A DNA stretch of 13,688 nt from Nitrospinae bacterium RIFCSPLOWO2_12_FULL_45_22 (GTDB lineage: Bacteria; 2-12-FULL-45-22): assembly GCA_001803565.1 (NCBI GenBank), contig MHDQ01000268.1:693-14380 (forward strand), read 5' to 3'. A model generated the notes under the pieces. That model was not told the origin of the DNA. It saw only the letters and a program-made list of their open reading frames with translations, and did no database searches. Each line of letters begins with the position of its first letter. The first letter of the stretch is position 1. Shown here one piece after another: positions 6,334 to 13,688 of this stretch. The position numbers were made by a program, and so were the translations under genes.

Positions 6334-8727
6334 TTAATGGGCAGGGGATATTTCCTGGAAGGCTTCGGGAAAGGCTATTCGCTCTTCTCTAAGTTCTTCT
6401 TTTTCTTCTAACTCAAAATCTTGCAACGCATTCGCCAATACTTCATCCATATTCTCTACTAATATTATCTTCACAACCTTTCTTATCTTTACGGGTATCT
6501 CCTTGAGATCCTTCTCATTATCTCTCGGTAGGATGACGTAAGAGATACCATAGCGGTGGGCAGCCAATATCTTTTCCTTCACACCACCAATAGGTAATAC
6601 CCTTCCCCTAAGGGTGATCTCTCCCGTCATAGCCACATCGTTCCGGACAGGTCTTTTAGTTAAAGCAGATACCAGGGCCGTGGCCATAGTAATGCCTGCG
6701 GAAGGGCCATCTTTAGGGATCGCTCCTTCGGGAACGTGGATATGGATATCTTTTTTCTGATAAAAATATTTCTCTAAACCTAATTGCCTGGAGCGAGAGC
6801 GGACATAGCTCAAGGCTGCCTGGGCTGATTCCTGCATGACTTCACCCAGCTTACCGGTCAATATTAGTTTGCCTTTGCCATCCATTATAATAACCTCGGT
6901 AAGGAGCAATTCACCGCCAAACTCTGTCCAGGCTAACCCGGTAGCCAGGCCTATTCGACTCATCTCCTCTGTCTTTTCTGGGCGATATTTTGGCACCCCT
7001 AAATACTTAGTCACTCCCTGAGCACCTATCTTTATCCTGGTCTTTTTCCCTTTTTTGGCTACGTCTTTGGCCACCTTGCGGCATATGGCCGCAATCTCCC
7101 GGTCCAGGTTCCTTACGCCAGCTTCCCGGGTATACTCCTGAATGATTCTCCTGATAGCATTGCGGGAAATAATCATATTCTTTTCTGTTAAACCATGTTC
7201 CGCAAGTTTTTTGGGAATCAGGAAATCTTCTGCAATCTTTATCTTTTCATAGTCAGTATAGCCCGGAAGCCTCAGGACCTCCATCCGGTCTTGCAATGGT
7301 TGAGGGATAGAGTAAAGGACATTAGCCGTGGTAATAAATAATACCTCTGAAAGGTCAAAGTCTACTTCTAAGTAGTGATCGCTGAAAGAATGGTTCTGTT
7401 CTGGGTCTAAGACCTCTAGCAAAGCAGAGGAAGGGTCCCCCCTAAAATCCGTACTCATCTTATCTACTTCATCTAACAAGAAGACTGGATTCTTTGATCC
7501 GGCCTTCTTCATAGATTGTATTATGCGACCCGGTAAAGCCCCAATATATGTGCGGCGATGTCCCCGGATTTCCGCCTCGTCCCGGACGCCACCCAGTGAT
7601 AACCGGACAAAACTTCGTCCCATAGCCCGGGCAATAGAACGGCCTAAAGAGGTCTTCCCTACCCCCGGAGGGCCTACAAAACAAAGGATAGGCCCCTTCA
7701 TCTTTTCTACTAACTTTCTGACAGCCAGGTATTCAACGATCCTCTCTTTTACCTGGGACAAGCCATAATGGTCTTCGTTGAGGATCTTTTCTGCTTCCTT
7801 GATATCCAGCTTGTCCTGGGTTTTTTTCTGCCAGGGCAACTCTGCAAGCCAATCAATATAATTACGTACTACTGTGGCCTCGGCCGCCATAGGGGGCATC
7901 ATCTCCAGTCTCTTCAACTCGCTGAGGGCCTTGTCATTTACGTCTTTGGGCATCTTGGCCTTTTTGATCTTATCTTTTAACTCTTCGATCTCGGACTTAA
8001 AATCATCGTGTTTACCTAGCTCTTTCTGAATAGCCTTCATCTGCTCCTGAAGATAATATTCTTTCTGGCTCTTCTCCATCTGCTTCTTGATCCGTCCTCT
8101 CACCCTTCTCTCAATCTTAAGTATCTCTATCTCAGACTCAAGGATCTGGCTAATTTTCTCAAGCCTTTGGGTTAGGTCGAGGGTTGCTAATATGTCTTGC
8201 TTATCAGTGATCTTTAAGGGCAGATGGGCTATTACCATATCCGAGAAATGACCCGGATCATTGATTTTAATCAGAGAAGCTACTAATTCTTGTGGAAGTT
8301 TCTGGCCTAGCCGGGCATATTGCTCAAACAGGGAACTGCTATGCCGGTATAAGGCCTCTATCCCGCGGGTAATCTCTTCTGATGGAGTAAGCCGTCTAAT
8401 ATTGACTTCAAAGAATTCTTCCTTAGGAGTAAAGCTAAGAATCTTCGCGCGGCATACCCCCTCAACCAAAACCTTTACTGCACCCTCGGCCATCTTCAAT
8501 GTTTGTAATATATCTCCTACAATCCCAATATCATAAATGTCTTTGGATGCCGGCTCCTGAATCTTGGCCATCTTTTGGGTAGCCAGTACAATATTCTTGT
8601 TGTCGGTCATAGCCTGGTCAATGGCCTTGATCGACTTAGCACGGGCTACAAAAAGGGGGATGATCATTTGAGGAAAAACAACAATATCTCGTAGCGGTAC
8701 CAGGGGTAAAGTCTCTACCTTTTTCAT
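6334..8727 (-). CDS. lon: ATP-dependent protease Lon (LonA type)
   Basis: This 797-aa protein has the full LonA layout. The N-terminal LAN domain (about 5-205) opens with [13 protein letters not shown], and is followed by a coiled-coil helical part (about 205-300). The AAA+ module has Walker A GPPGVGKT (352-359), Walker B LLDEVD (417-422) and the [12 protein letters not shown] pore region (389-400). The C-terminal S16 protease domain carries catalytic Ser676 in PKDGPSAG and Lys719 in GGVKEK. These match Ser679 and Lys722 of the 784-aa E. coli enzyme. It degrades misfolded and regulatory proteins in the cytoplasm. An AAGGA lies 10 nt before the ATG. It follows clpX in direction but is separated by 320 bp with hairpins, so it is probably transcribed on its own; no clear promoter boxes or CIRCE site were seen. 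Confidence 0.97.
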   Translation of the reverse strand: MKKVETLPLVPLRDIVVFPQMIIPLFVARAKSIKAIDQAMTDNKNIVLATQKMAKIQEPASKDIYDIGIVGDILQTLKMAEGAVKVLVEGVCRAKILSFTPKEEFFEVNIRRLTPSEEITRGIEALYRHSSSLFEQYARLGQKLPQELVASLIKINDPGHFSDMVIAHLPLKITDKQDILATLDLTQRLEKISQILESEIEILKIERRVRGRIKKQMEKSQKEYYLQEQMKAIQKELGKHDDFKSEIEELKDKIKKAKMPKDVNDKALSELKRLEMMPPMAAEATVVRNYIDWLAELPWQKKTQDKLDIKEAEKILNEDHYGLSQVKERIVEYLAVRKLVEKMKGPILCFVGPPGVGKTSLGRSIARAMGRSFVRLSLGGVRDEAEIRGHRRTYIGALPGRIIQSMKKAGSKNPVFLLDEVDKMSTDFRGDPSSALLEVLDPEQNHSFSDHYLEVDFDLSEVLFITTANVLYSIPQPLQDRMEVLRLPGYTDYEKIKIAEDFLIPKKLAEHGLTEKNMIISRNAIRRIIQEYTREAGVRNLDREIAAICRKVAKDVAKKGKKTRIKIGAQGVTKYLGVPKYRPEKTEEMSRIGLATGLAWTEFGGELLLTEVIIMDGKGKLILTGKLGEVMQESAQAALSYVRSRSRQLGLEKYFYQKKDIHIHVPEGAIPKDGPSAGITMATALVSALTKRPVRNDVAMTGEITLRGRVLPIGGVKEKILAAHRYGISYVILPRDNEKDLKEIPVKIRKVVKIILVENMDEVLANALQDFELEEKEELREERIAFPEAFQEISPAH

Positions 8728-8756
8728 CCAGTATCATTCCTTAATAGTTAAATTAA

Positions 8757-8774
8757 CGCAGGCTAAAGCCTGCG
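8757..8774. repeat. Compact hairpin in the lon leader
   Basis: CGCAGGCT-AA-AGCCTGCG is a perfect 8-bp inverted repeat 29 bp upstream of the lon start codon. On the minus strand it is preceded by TTTTGTGGTAGT, which resembles the TTTTGTAGTGGT heads of the two elements at 3827 and 4297. The window's gene-free stretch 8728-9047 consists of this hairpin, a nested hairpin (8831-8867), a heptad-phased repeat (8874-8950) and a stem over the clpX stop. I see no gene or known RNA in it. Confidence 0.65.
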
Positions 8775-8830
8775 ACTACCACAAAACCGCATTAAAAAAA
8801 TGAAAATTCCTATACAATCAAGGTAATACA

Positions 8831-8867
8831 ATCGCGCATCACCTCTGCACGCAGAGGCAACCGCGAT
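8831..8867. repeat. Nested hairpin between clpX and lon
   Basis: Outer arms ATCGCG (8831-8836) and CGCGAT (8862-8867) enclose a second perfect hairpin, CCTCTGC-AC-GCAGAGG (8842-8857). Both stems are perfect, giving a 37-bp two-level cruciform. It lies in the non-coding gap and has no T-run on the minus strand, so it looks more like a REP-type element than an intrinsic terminator. Confidence 0.6.
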
Positions 8868-8873
8868 AAAATC

Positions 8874-8950
8874 TAAAGCTTAAAGCGAAAAATGCAAAAT
8901 TAAGGAATTATTCCCTGGTTTCACACTTTGCGCTCTACACTTTTAGCCTC
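8874..8950. repeat. Second heptad-phased degenerate inverted repeat
   Basis: Successive 7-bp units can be read: TAAAGCT, TAAAGCG, AAAAATG, CAAAATT, AAGGAAT, and after a GGAATTATTCC centre (8904-8914) the opposite orientation ACACTTT, GCGCTCT, ACACTTT, TAGCCTC. The halves pair at about 24 of 35 positions. The construction is like the repeat at 6259-6327, but the units differ in sequence. It was read by eye, so the boundaries are approximate. Confidence 0.45.
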
Positions 8951-9012
8951 CTTTTGTATCCTATATCAGCGTTCTTTGCGCCCTCATCTGTAATCTGAAT
9001 CTGGATTGGAAA

Positions 9013-9055
9013 CTAATTAGTGCCACGATTTCATTTATGGATGGGCACTAACTAG
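9013..9055 (-). terminator. Stem-loop overlapping the clpX stop codon
   Basis: CTAATTAGTGCC (9013-9024) pairs with GGCACTAACTAG (9044-9055) at 11 of 12 positions, with a 19-nt loop. The right arm contains the clpX stop codon at 9048-9050. Only a short TTT follows on the minus strand, so intrinsic termination would be weak; it may instead protect the mRNA 3' end. Confidence 0.35.
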
Positions 9056-10292
9056 CCTGTTTCTCATATAGAATGAGGGGTTTTTCCTGACGGGTAATGA
9101 CTTCCTCGCTAATAATACATTCTTTAATATTTTTCTGCGAAGGTATCTCATACATCATATCCAACATGATCTCTTCCAGGATAGCCCGGAGGCCCCGCGC
9201 CCCGCTCTTTCGCTTCATAGCCTCTCGGGAAATGGCCCGTAAAGCACTCTCGGTAAATTTAAGTTTGACCTTTTCAAATTCGAACATCTTCTGATACTGC
9301 TTTATTAAGGCATTCTTGGGTTCAGTCAAAACCTGTACCAGCGCCCCTTCATCAAGTTCATCTAAAACCGCTATTACCGGCAGACGGCCAATCAGCTCCG
9401 GAATTAAGCCATATTTTAATAAATCTTCTGGCTGTATCTGATGCAGAAGTTGACTAATACTTTTATCGTCTTTAGTCACCAGTCCCGCCTTAAACCCGAC
9501 GGTTTTATTCCCTAGTCTGTGAGAGACAATATTTTCTAACCCTACAAAAGCGCCACCACAGATAAACAGGATATTAGTAGTATCCACCTGGAGGAATTCC
9601 TGATGGGGGTGTTTACGACCGCCCTGCGGGGGCACATTAGCTGTAGTCCCTTCCATTATCTTCAGGAGGGCCTGTTGTACCCCTTCTCCTGAAACATCCC
9701 GGGTAATGGAAGGGTTGTCAGATTTCCTGCTAATCTTATCTATTTCATCAATATATATAATCCCTCGTTCGGCCTTTTCTACATCATAATCCGCTGCCTG
9801 AAGTAATTTCAGCACAATATTTTCTACATCCTCTCCCACATACCCGGCCTCTGTCAAACACGTAGCATCCGCAATAGTGAAGGGGACGTTCAGGATTCTG
9901 GCTAAGGTTTGAGCCAGCAGTGTCTTACCTGAGCCGGTAGGACCAACCATGAGGATGTTACTCTTTTGTAGTTCTATATCATCCATTCTTATATTGGACT
10001 CAATCCGTTTATAATGGTTATGGACGGCTACAGATAATATCTTTTTGGCCTTTTCCTGTCCAACTACATATTCGTCTAATATGGTCTTTATCTCTTTAGG
10101 TTTTAGTAACTTTTTAAATTCTTCCCCTTTATCCTCTACCCATTCTTCCACAATAATATCATTGCACAGATCCACACACTCATCGCAGATATAGACTGAA
10201 GGGCCAGCGATAAGTTTCTTTACCTCATCCTGGCTCTTGCCGCAGAAAGAACACCTGTAGGTTTCAGTATTTCCACCGGTTCTCCTGGCCAT
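9048..10292 (-). CDS. clpX: ClpX, unfoldase subunit of the ClpXP protease
   Basis: This is a 414-aa AAA+ unfoldase that feeds tagged proteins into ClpP. The N-terminal zinc-binding domain uses Cys14, Cys17, Cys36 and Cys39 (CSFCGK...CDEC). The ATPase core has Walker A GPTGSGKT (117-124), the GYVG pore loop (150-153), Walker B IIYIDEID (178-185) and sensor-2 GARGLRAI (364-371). The ClpP-docking loop reads VGF (265-267), in place of the usual IGF. Length and motifs are normal. I chose the ATG at 10292 because AGGAGGAG lies about 5 nt upstream and MARRTGG is a usual ClpX start. An ATG at 10307 overlaps the clpP stop (ATGA), would add five residues (MRRRF) and has a weaker ribosome site. It is the last gene of the tRNA-tig-clpP-clpX unit. 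Confidence 0.97.
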   Translation of the reverse strand: MARRTGGNTETYRCSFCGKSQDEVKKLIAGPSVYICDECVDLCNDIIVEEWVEDKGEEFKKLLKPKEIKTILDEYVVGQEKAKKILSVAVHNHYKRIESNIRMDDIELQKSNILMVGPTGSGKTLLAQTLARILNVPFTIADATCLTEAGYVGEDVENIVLKLLQAADYDVEKAERGIIYIDEIDKISRKSDNPSITRDVSGEGVQQALLKIMEGTTANVPPQGGRKHPHQEFLQVDTTNILFICGGAFVGLENIVSHRLGNKTVGFKAGLVTKDDKSISQLLHQIQPEDLLKYGLIPELIGRLPVIAVLDELDEGALVQVLTEPKNALIKQYQKMFEFEKVKLKFTESALRAISREAMKRKSGARGLRAILEEIMLDMMYEIPSQKNIKECIISEEVITRQEKPLILYEKQAS

Positions 10293-10303
10293 GAATCTCC
10301 TCC

Positions 10304-10918
10304 TCATCTTTTCTCAAGCAGCTTTGCCGCATCTCTAGAAGTGATTACCTCATCAATAAGACCATATTCCTTTGCCTGGATTCCACTCATAAAAAAATCC
10401 CTTTCGGTATCCTGCCGGATCTTTTCTGGCGGTTGACTCGTGTGCCGCACTAATATATCATCCAGGGTCTGGCGCATCCGAATGATCTCCTGGGCTTGTA
10501 TCGCAATATCAGTGGCCTGGCCCTGAAAACTACCCATAGGCTGATGGATCATAATACGGGCATGGGGCAAGGCAAACCTCTTACCTTTTGCCCCGGCTGT
10601 TAATAACAGAGACCCCATACTAGCGGCCTGACCTATACAAATAGTAGAGACATCAGGTTTTATATATTGGATAGTATCATATATAGCAAGCCCGGAAGTT
10701 ACATAGCCTCCAGGACAATTCAGATAGAGAAAGATATCCCGCTCGGGTTCCTCTGCCTCTAAGAACAATAGCTGGGCGATTATAAGATTAGAGATATTAT
10801 CATCAATAGGCATACCCAAAAAGATTATCCTATCTTTTAATAAGCGGGAAAAAATATCATATGCCCGCTCACCTCTGCTGGTCTGCTCTACGACAATAGG
10901 TACCAAATAATCTATCAT
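10304..10918 (-). CDS. clpP: ClpP, proteolytic subunit of the Clp protease
   Basis: This 204-aa serine peptidase forms the double-ring proteolytic chamber that ClpX caps. The catalytic triad is Ser100 in GQAASMGS, His125 in IMIHQPMG and Asp174 in ERDFF. The N-terminal [20 protein letters not shown] is the axial-loop region, and the usual short propeptide is only a few residues. Length is normal. The start codon overlaps the trigger factor stop by the ATGA arrangement at 10915-10918, and the gene ends 11 nt before the preferred clpX start (or overlaps the alternative one). Translational coupling with tig is likely. Confidence 0.97.
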   Translation of the reverse strand: MIDYLVPIVVEQTSRGERAYDIFSRLLKDRIIFLGMPIDDNISNLIIAQLLFLEAEEPERDIFLYLNCPGGYVTSGLAIYDTIQYIKPDVSTICIGQAASMGSLLLTAGAKGKRFALPHARIMIHQPMGSFQGQATDIAIQAQEIIRMRQTLDDILVRHTSQPPEKIRQDTERDFFMSGIQAKEYGLIDEVITSRDAAKLLEKR

Positions 10919-12222
10919 GAGACCAATTCCTCCTCTACTTTCTCTTCGGAAGGTTCCTCTGGGTCAATAATATCTTCTTGAATCTTGCTCTTTTTTACTA
11001 AAAGCTCCAGGGTCTTACGACGGCCCAATTGGTTCCTTAATCCTTCACCCATCTCTTTTCTAATAGCCTCCTCACTTTGTTTTAAACCAGCAGCGGCTAG
11101 CTTGATCTCTTTATCCACTTCTTCTTCTGAAACCTCTACCGCTTCCAATTCCTTAATCTTTTCCAGGATAAGTTCTGTCTGAATATTTCTGAGGGCAGAC
11201 TCGCGAAAGTTTTCCCGGTAGGACTCAGGGTTTACTAATTTCATCCCTTGTAGTTTTAGCCGGGTCTCCATATTATGCAGCATCCGCTCCATCTCAGCTT
11301 CTATTAGAGCTTCCGGCACGGGAAAAGGGTTCTCTTCTAATAACCGATCCACGATTTCCTTTTCCAAAAGGGCCCCTGCCCTATGGGCCGCATACTCTTC
11401 TAACTCTTTAAATATCTTTTCCCTTAACTCCGCCACGGTTTCTACCTGCTCCCGTACTTCTTTGGCAAATTCATCATTCAGTTCTGGTAACCGTTTTACC
11501 TTAATCTCATTCAACTGAGCTTCAAACAAAACCTCTTTTCCCGCTAGCTCTTCTTGGTGATAATCCGGCGGAAAAACCACCCTGATATTTTTCCTCTCTC
11601 CTGCATTCATACCTACTAATTGTTCTTCAAAAGAATCCGGGAGAGAATTAGATCCAATGATTACCTGGAGGTTTTCGGCTTTCAGCTCGGGTAATTTTTC
11701 TCCCGCCAAATAACCCTGGTAATTGAGGACTACATAATCCTCTTCCCTGGCTGTACCATCCGAAGCATCCCATTGGGCATGGATTTCCCGCAATCGTTCC
11801 ATTTCTTTTGTTATCTGTTCGTCAGTTACACGGACTGTCTTCTTGGTAAGCTCCCAACCACCATATTCTTTTAAAGAAATATCTGGAATGACATCCACAA
11901 TAGCCGTAAACCGTAAAGGCTTATCCTCTCCTAAGTCAACCTCATCCAACCGGGGGGTACCTATGGCTTTTATTCCGTTTTCCTGGATAACCTTGGTACA
12001 AGTATCAGGTATAACCTTATTTATCAGCTCGTTTTCTACCTCAGCCTTATATAGTCTCTCTAAGAGGCCCCTAGGAACCTTTCCGGGCCGAAAGCCTTTA
12101 ACCTTTACCTTCTTTTGGAAATCCCGGTAAATGTTATCCAGTTCCTTTTTCACCACTTCAGGAGGTATCTCAACCTCTAACCTCTTTTGACATGCATTGA
12201 TCTCTTGTACCTCGATCTTCAT
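10915..12222 (-). CDS. tig: Trigger factor, ribosome-bound chaperone
   Basis: This 435-aa protein binds the ribosome exit tunnel and shields nascent chains. The ribosome-docking signature GFRPGKVP is at 43-50. An FKBP-type PPIase domain follows at about 155-245 ([11 protein letters not shown], then [19 protein letters not shown]). The helical C-terminal chaperone domain runs from about 250 to 415, and a very acidic tail ends the protein. Length is usual. AGAGGAG lies 4 nt before the ATG. The gene begins only 19 nt after tRNA-Leu, so its ribosome site comes immediately after tRNA processing, and it overlaps clpP by 4 nt. Order tig-clpP-clpX is the classic folding and degradation operon. Confidence 0.96.
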   Translation of the reverse strand: MKIEVQEINACQKRLEVEIPPEVVKKELDNIYRDFQKKVKVKGFRPGKVPRGLLERLYKAEVENELINKVIPDTCTKVIQENGIKAIGTPRLDEVDLGEDKPLRFTAIVDVIPDISLKEYGGWELTKKTVRVTDEQITKEMERLREIHAQWDASDGTAREEDYVVLNYQGYLAGEKLPELKAENLQVIIGSNSLPDSFEEQLVGMNAGERKNIRVVFPPDYHQEELAGKEVLFEAQLNEIKVKRLPELNDEFAKEVREQVETVAELREKIFKELEEYAAHRAGALLEKEIVDRLLEENPFPVPEALIEAEMERMLHNMETRLKLQGMKLVNPESYRENFRESALRNIQTELILEKIKELEAVEVSEEEVDKEIKLAAAGLKQSEEAIRKEMGEGLRNQLGRRKTLELLVKKSKIQEDIIDPEEPSEEKVEEELVS

Positions 12223-12241
12223 TTCGCTCCTCTGTGGTTAG

Positions 12242-12321
12242 TGCGAGGAGGGGGACTCGAACCCCCACAGTTGCCCACTGGAGCCTAAGTCCAGCGCGTC
12301 TGCCAATTCCGCCATCCTCGC
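12242..12321 (-). tRNA. tRNA-Leu (anticodon UAG)
   Basis: On the minus strand the molecule has a 7-bp acceptor stem GCGAGGA / TCCTCGC and discriminator A at 12242. The anticodon stem CTGGA / TCCAG encloses the loop CTTAGGC, giving anticodon UAG. The extra arm is short for leucine (about 11 nt, built on GT-GGGCA-AC), followed by T-stem GGGGG-TTCGAGT-CCCCC. CCA is not encoded: ACT follows the acceptor stem. It starts 2 nt after the encoded CCA of tRNA-Lys and ends 19 nt before tig, so all three are likely on one transcript. Confidence 0.93.
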
Positions 12322-12323
12322 CC

Positions 12324-12399
12324 TGGTGAGCCGCGAAGGGCTCGAACCTTCAACCTACGGATTAAGAGTCCGGTGCTCTACCAATTGAGCTAGCGGCCC
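12324..12399 (-). tRNA. tRNA-Lys (anticodon CUU)
   Basis: On the minus strand the acceptor stem is GGGCCGC / GCGGCTC with one G-T pair. The D arm is GCTC-AATTGGTA-GAGC, and the anticodon loop CTCTTAA gives CUU. The anticodon stem (CCGGA / TCCGT) has a mismatch at its outer pair 27-43. The T arm is GAAGG-TTCGAGC-CCTTC, and CCA is encoded at 12324-12326. Only two bases separate it from the 5' end of tRNA-Leu. It is the first product of the operon, about 28 nt from the predicted transcription start. Confidence 0.95.
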
Positions 12400-12433
12400 A
12401 AATTAAGAAAAATCCATCTCCTAATTGGCATTC

Positions 12434-12462
12434 TTTTTAACACCTTTTACGGGGTTTGTCAA
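12434..12462 (-). promoter_or_regulatory. Promoter of the tRNA-Lys-tRNA-Leu-tig-clpP-clpX operon
   Basis: The minus strand has a perfect TTGACA (-35, 12457-12462), a 17-bp spacer and TAAAAA (-10, 12434-12439, 4 of 6 matches). The predicted start is about 28 nt upstream of the mature tRNA-Lys 5' end. It lies in the 75-bp gap after dapB, so dapB transcripts may also read through. No other promoter is obvious before tig. Confidence 0.6.
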
Positions 12463-12474
12463 TGAATAGAAGGG

Positions 12475-13278
12475 CTAAAAACCCAGCACATCCTTCATAT
12501 TATAGAGGCGTCCTGGGGGTTGATTGATGATCCACCTGGCGGCTTGTAGAGCGCCCTGGGCAAAGTTCTGCCGGCTATGGGCCCGGTGGATAAGCTCTAT
12601 TCGTTCACCCGGACCAGCAAAGATTACCTGATGTTCCCCTACAATATCTCCTCCCCGCACCGCATGGATAGCGATCTCCTGCTGCCCCCTTTGACCGACC
12701 TGCCCTTTCCGGCCATAGACCCCAACTTCACCTAATTGGCGGCCCAGGGTTTGGCACACAATCTCGGCCATCTTCAAGGCCGTGCCACTAGGGGCATCTA
12801 CCTTGAGGCGGTGATGGGTCTCGATAATCTCTATATCATAACCATCCGCTAGAGTCGCGGCAGCCTTTTCCAGGAGGGCGAACAGCAGGTTCACCCCGAT
12901 ACTCATATTAGGCGAAAGCAGGCAAGATATCTGTTGGGCGGTACTATTTATAGTCTGAAGCTGTTCTTGAGAGAAACCAGTAGTGCCGATAACCATGGGT
13001 TTTGAATGAGCAACCGCAATAGCAAGGGTGTCTAAAGTAGCCACTGGGCTAGTGAAGTCTATTAGCACATCTCCCTGGGGGGCTACCTGGTTTAAATCAT
13101 CTGTAATGGAGATGCCTAATTTCTTTACTCCTATTATCTCACCGAGGTCCTGTCCGATAGCTTCCGAGCCTTTCCTCTCTGAAGCGCCAGCCAGCTCAAA
13201 CCCCGGGCTCTCCAAAACCGTTTGACAAATAGTCTTACCCATCCGACCCGCCACCCCTATTACTATTACTTTTACCAT
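12475..13278 (-). CDS. dapB: 4-hydroxy-tetrahydrodipicolinate reductase
   Basis: This 267-aa cytoplasmic enzyme reduces hydroxy-tetrahydrodipicolinate with NAD(P)H in the lysine / diaminopimelate pathway. The Rossmann fold begins with VIGVAGRMG (6-14), then IDFTSP (73-78) and GTTGF (98-102). The substrate-binding and catalytic motif HHRLKVDAPSGTA is at 155-167, with His155 and Lys159 matching E. coli His159 and Lys163. The C-terminus YNMKDVLGF is typical. Length is normal. GGGAGG precedes the ATG with a 5- to 6-nt spacer. It is separated from the upstream small gene by 48 bp and from the tRNA promoter by 12 bp. No other lysine genes are in the window. Confidence 0.96.
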   Translation of the reverse strand: MVKVIVIGVAGRMGKTICQTVLESPGFELAGASERKGSEAIGQDLGEIIGVKKLGISITDDLNQVAPQGDVLIDFTSPVATLDTLAIAVAHSKPMVIGTTGFSQEQLQTINSTAQQISCLLSPNMSIGVNLLFALLEKAAATLADGYDIEIIETHHRLKVDAPSGTALKMAEIVCQTLGRQLGEVGVYGRKGQVGQRGQQEIAIHAVRGGDIVGEHQVIFAGPGERIELIHRAHSRQNFAQGALQAARWIINQPPGRLYNMKDVLGF

Positions 13279-13292
13279 CTTATCCTCCCATA

Positions 13293-13309
13293 TATAACCC
13301 TGCGTTATA
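13293..13309. promoter_or_regulatory. Short palindrome just upstream of dapB
   Basis: TATAAC-CCTGC-GTTATA is a perfect 6-bp inverted repeat with a 5-bp centre, 14 bp upstream of the dapB start codon. It could be a small operator or a weak mRNA hairpin close to the ribosome site, but 6-bp arms can arise by chance. Confidence 0.25.
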
Positions 13310-13326
13310 CCCCGGGTGCTTGCCGT

Positions 13327-13671
13327 TCATTTTGTAAGCTCCATGAAGACTTCGGATCTTACTCTCTCTCTAATTTTGCGATTTAAGACGGTTTCAAGAT
13401 AAGAATTAATGATCTCGTCCATCCGGGTTTTTAATCGTTCTAACTCCGGAAGGATGCTTCTTAGGTATTCATCATCTTTTGGCACATAAACCTCTGGCAT
13501 CTCCGCATCAAAGAAGACCCTTAGATAACGAGCCTCTTCCCTTGACCGACATTCAAGGAACCTCCGTTTCTTTCTGCCGACTCTAGTATAATATAGTTTC
13601 CAGCCGAAGAGGTCCCTCTCTATCTTCATATTTTCCAGAGAGGAATAAGGGGCCTCCCGCTTAGTTCGCAA
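13327..13671 (-). CDS. Small basic hypothetical protein, start uncertain
   Basis: I do not recognise this protein. It has up to 114 residues from a TTG at 13671, but the frame stays open to the right edge and no good ribosome site precedes either that TTG or the ATG at 13629, so the true start may lie outside the window. The N-terminal half is rich in Lys and Arg, with WKLYYTRVGRKKRRFLECRS followed by REEARYLRVFFDAE. This suggests a small beta-sheet plus helix, loosely like the arm-binding domains of tyrosine integrases, but that is speculation. The C-terminal half (about 66-114) is charged helix with coiled-coil character. It ends 48 bp before dapB on the same strand and may share its transcript. 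Confidence 0.6.
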   Translation of the reverse strand: MRTKREAPYSSLENMKIERDLFGWKLYYTRVGRKKRRFLECRSREEARYLRVFFDAEMPEVYVPKDDEYLRSILPELERLKTRMDEIINSYLETVLNRKIRERVRSEVFMELTK

Positions 13672-13688
13672 CTTCTTTGGTAAAGAGA

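Noticed and set aside
7469-7980. Several open frames of 70-80 codons on both strands within lon
   Set aside because: They are out-of-frame readings over the AAA+ core of an intact lon gene and lack ribosome sites or family motifs.
8728-9047. A small gene or riboswitch in the clpX-lon gap
   Set aside because: A possible ribosome site (AAAGGAGGC) on the minus strand is followed by GTG then an immediate stop, and no known riboswitch core was recognised; hairpins and repeats account for the region.
9013-9055. CIRCE heat-shock operator for HrcA
   Set aside because: The arms CTAATTAGTGCC / GGCACTAACTAG do not match TTAGCACTC / GAGTGCTAA, the loop is 19 nt rather than 9, and the stem overlaps the clpX stop.
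13279-13326. Lysine riboswitch before dapB
   Set aside because: The gap is only 48 bp, far too short for the lysine riboswitch, and holds only a 6-bp palindrome.

Overview
This 13.7-kb window is ordinary bacterial chromosome of moderate GC content, probably from an uncultured, possibly anaerobic lineage. The ClpX N-terminus, a Desulfobacterota-style tig-clpP-clpX-lon order, a double-hotdog MaoC protein, a long SBBP-repeat secreted protein and many small intergenic palindromes would suit Desulfobacterota, Nitrospirota, Omnitrophota or Planctomycetota-like genomes. No phylum can be fixed from the sequence alone, and this placement is inference.

Left part (1-4250). A secreted beta-propeller protein on the minus strand runs off the left edge with 779 codons visible and 14 complete SBBP-type repeats. 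Upstream of it lie a decayed C-terminal fragment of a Y1 (REP-associated tyrosine) transposase and a lone MaoC-like double-hotdog gene. A small plus-strand gene diverges from the MaoC gene. It encodes a free-standing ferritin-like protein of the kind that is fused to, or packaged in, encapsulins.

Middle part (4250-6335). A two-gene ABC-2 export system (ATPase and permease, overlapping by 7 nt) is driven by a recognisable sigma-70 promoter whose spacer holds a perfect 15-bp palindrome, a likely operator. It converges on lon, and a 26-bp-armed inverted repeat fills the gap between the two stop codons.

Right part (6334-13688). All genes are on the minus strand, and together they form a protein quality-control block. 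In transcription order it is an unknown 114-aa gene, dapB, tRNA-Lys(CUU), tRNA-Leu(UAG), tig, clpP, clpX, then a 320-bp gap with hairpins, then lon. A promoter with a perfect TTGACA lies between dapB and the tRNAs, so the tRNAs, trigger factor and ClpXP probably form one operon: nascent-chain folding and AAA+ proteolysis are co-expressed. Lon is probably transcribed separately.

Intergenic spaces carry small palindromic elements. There are two copies of a TAGTGG...CCACTA element, one with a nested palindromic 54-bp insertion. There is a compact hairpin and a nested hairpin upstream of lon, and two inverted repeats built of degenerate 7-bp units. I found no convincing new multi-gene defence or mobile system. 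The best leads are the free-standing encapsulin-type ferritin domain, the heptad-phased inverted repeats, and the small palindromic family beside a transposase remnant.
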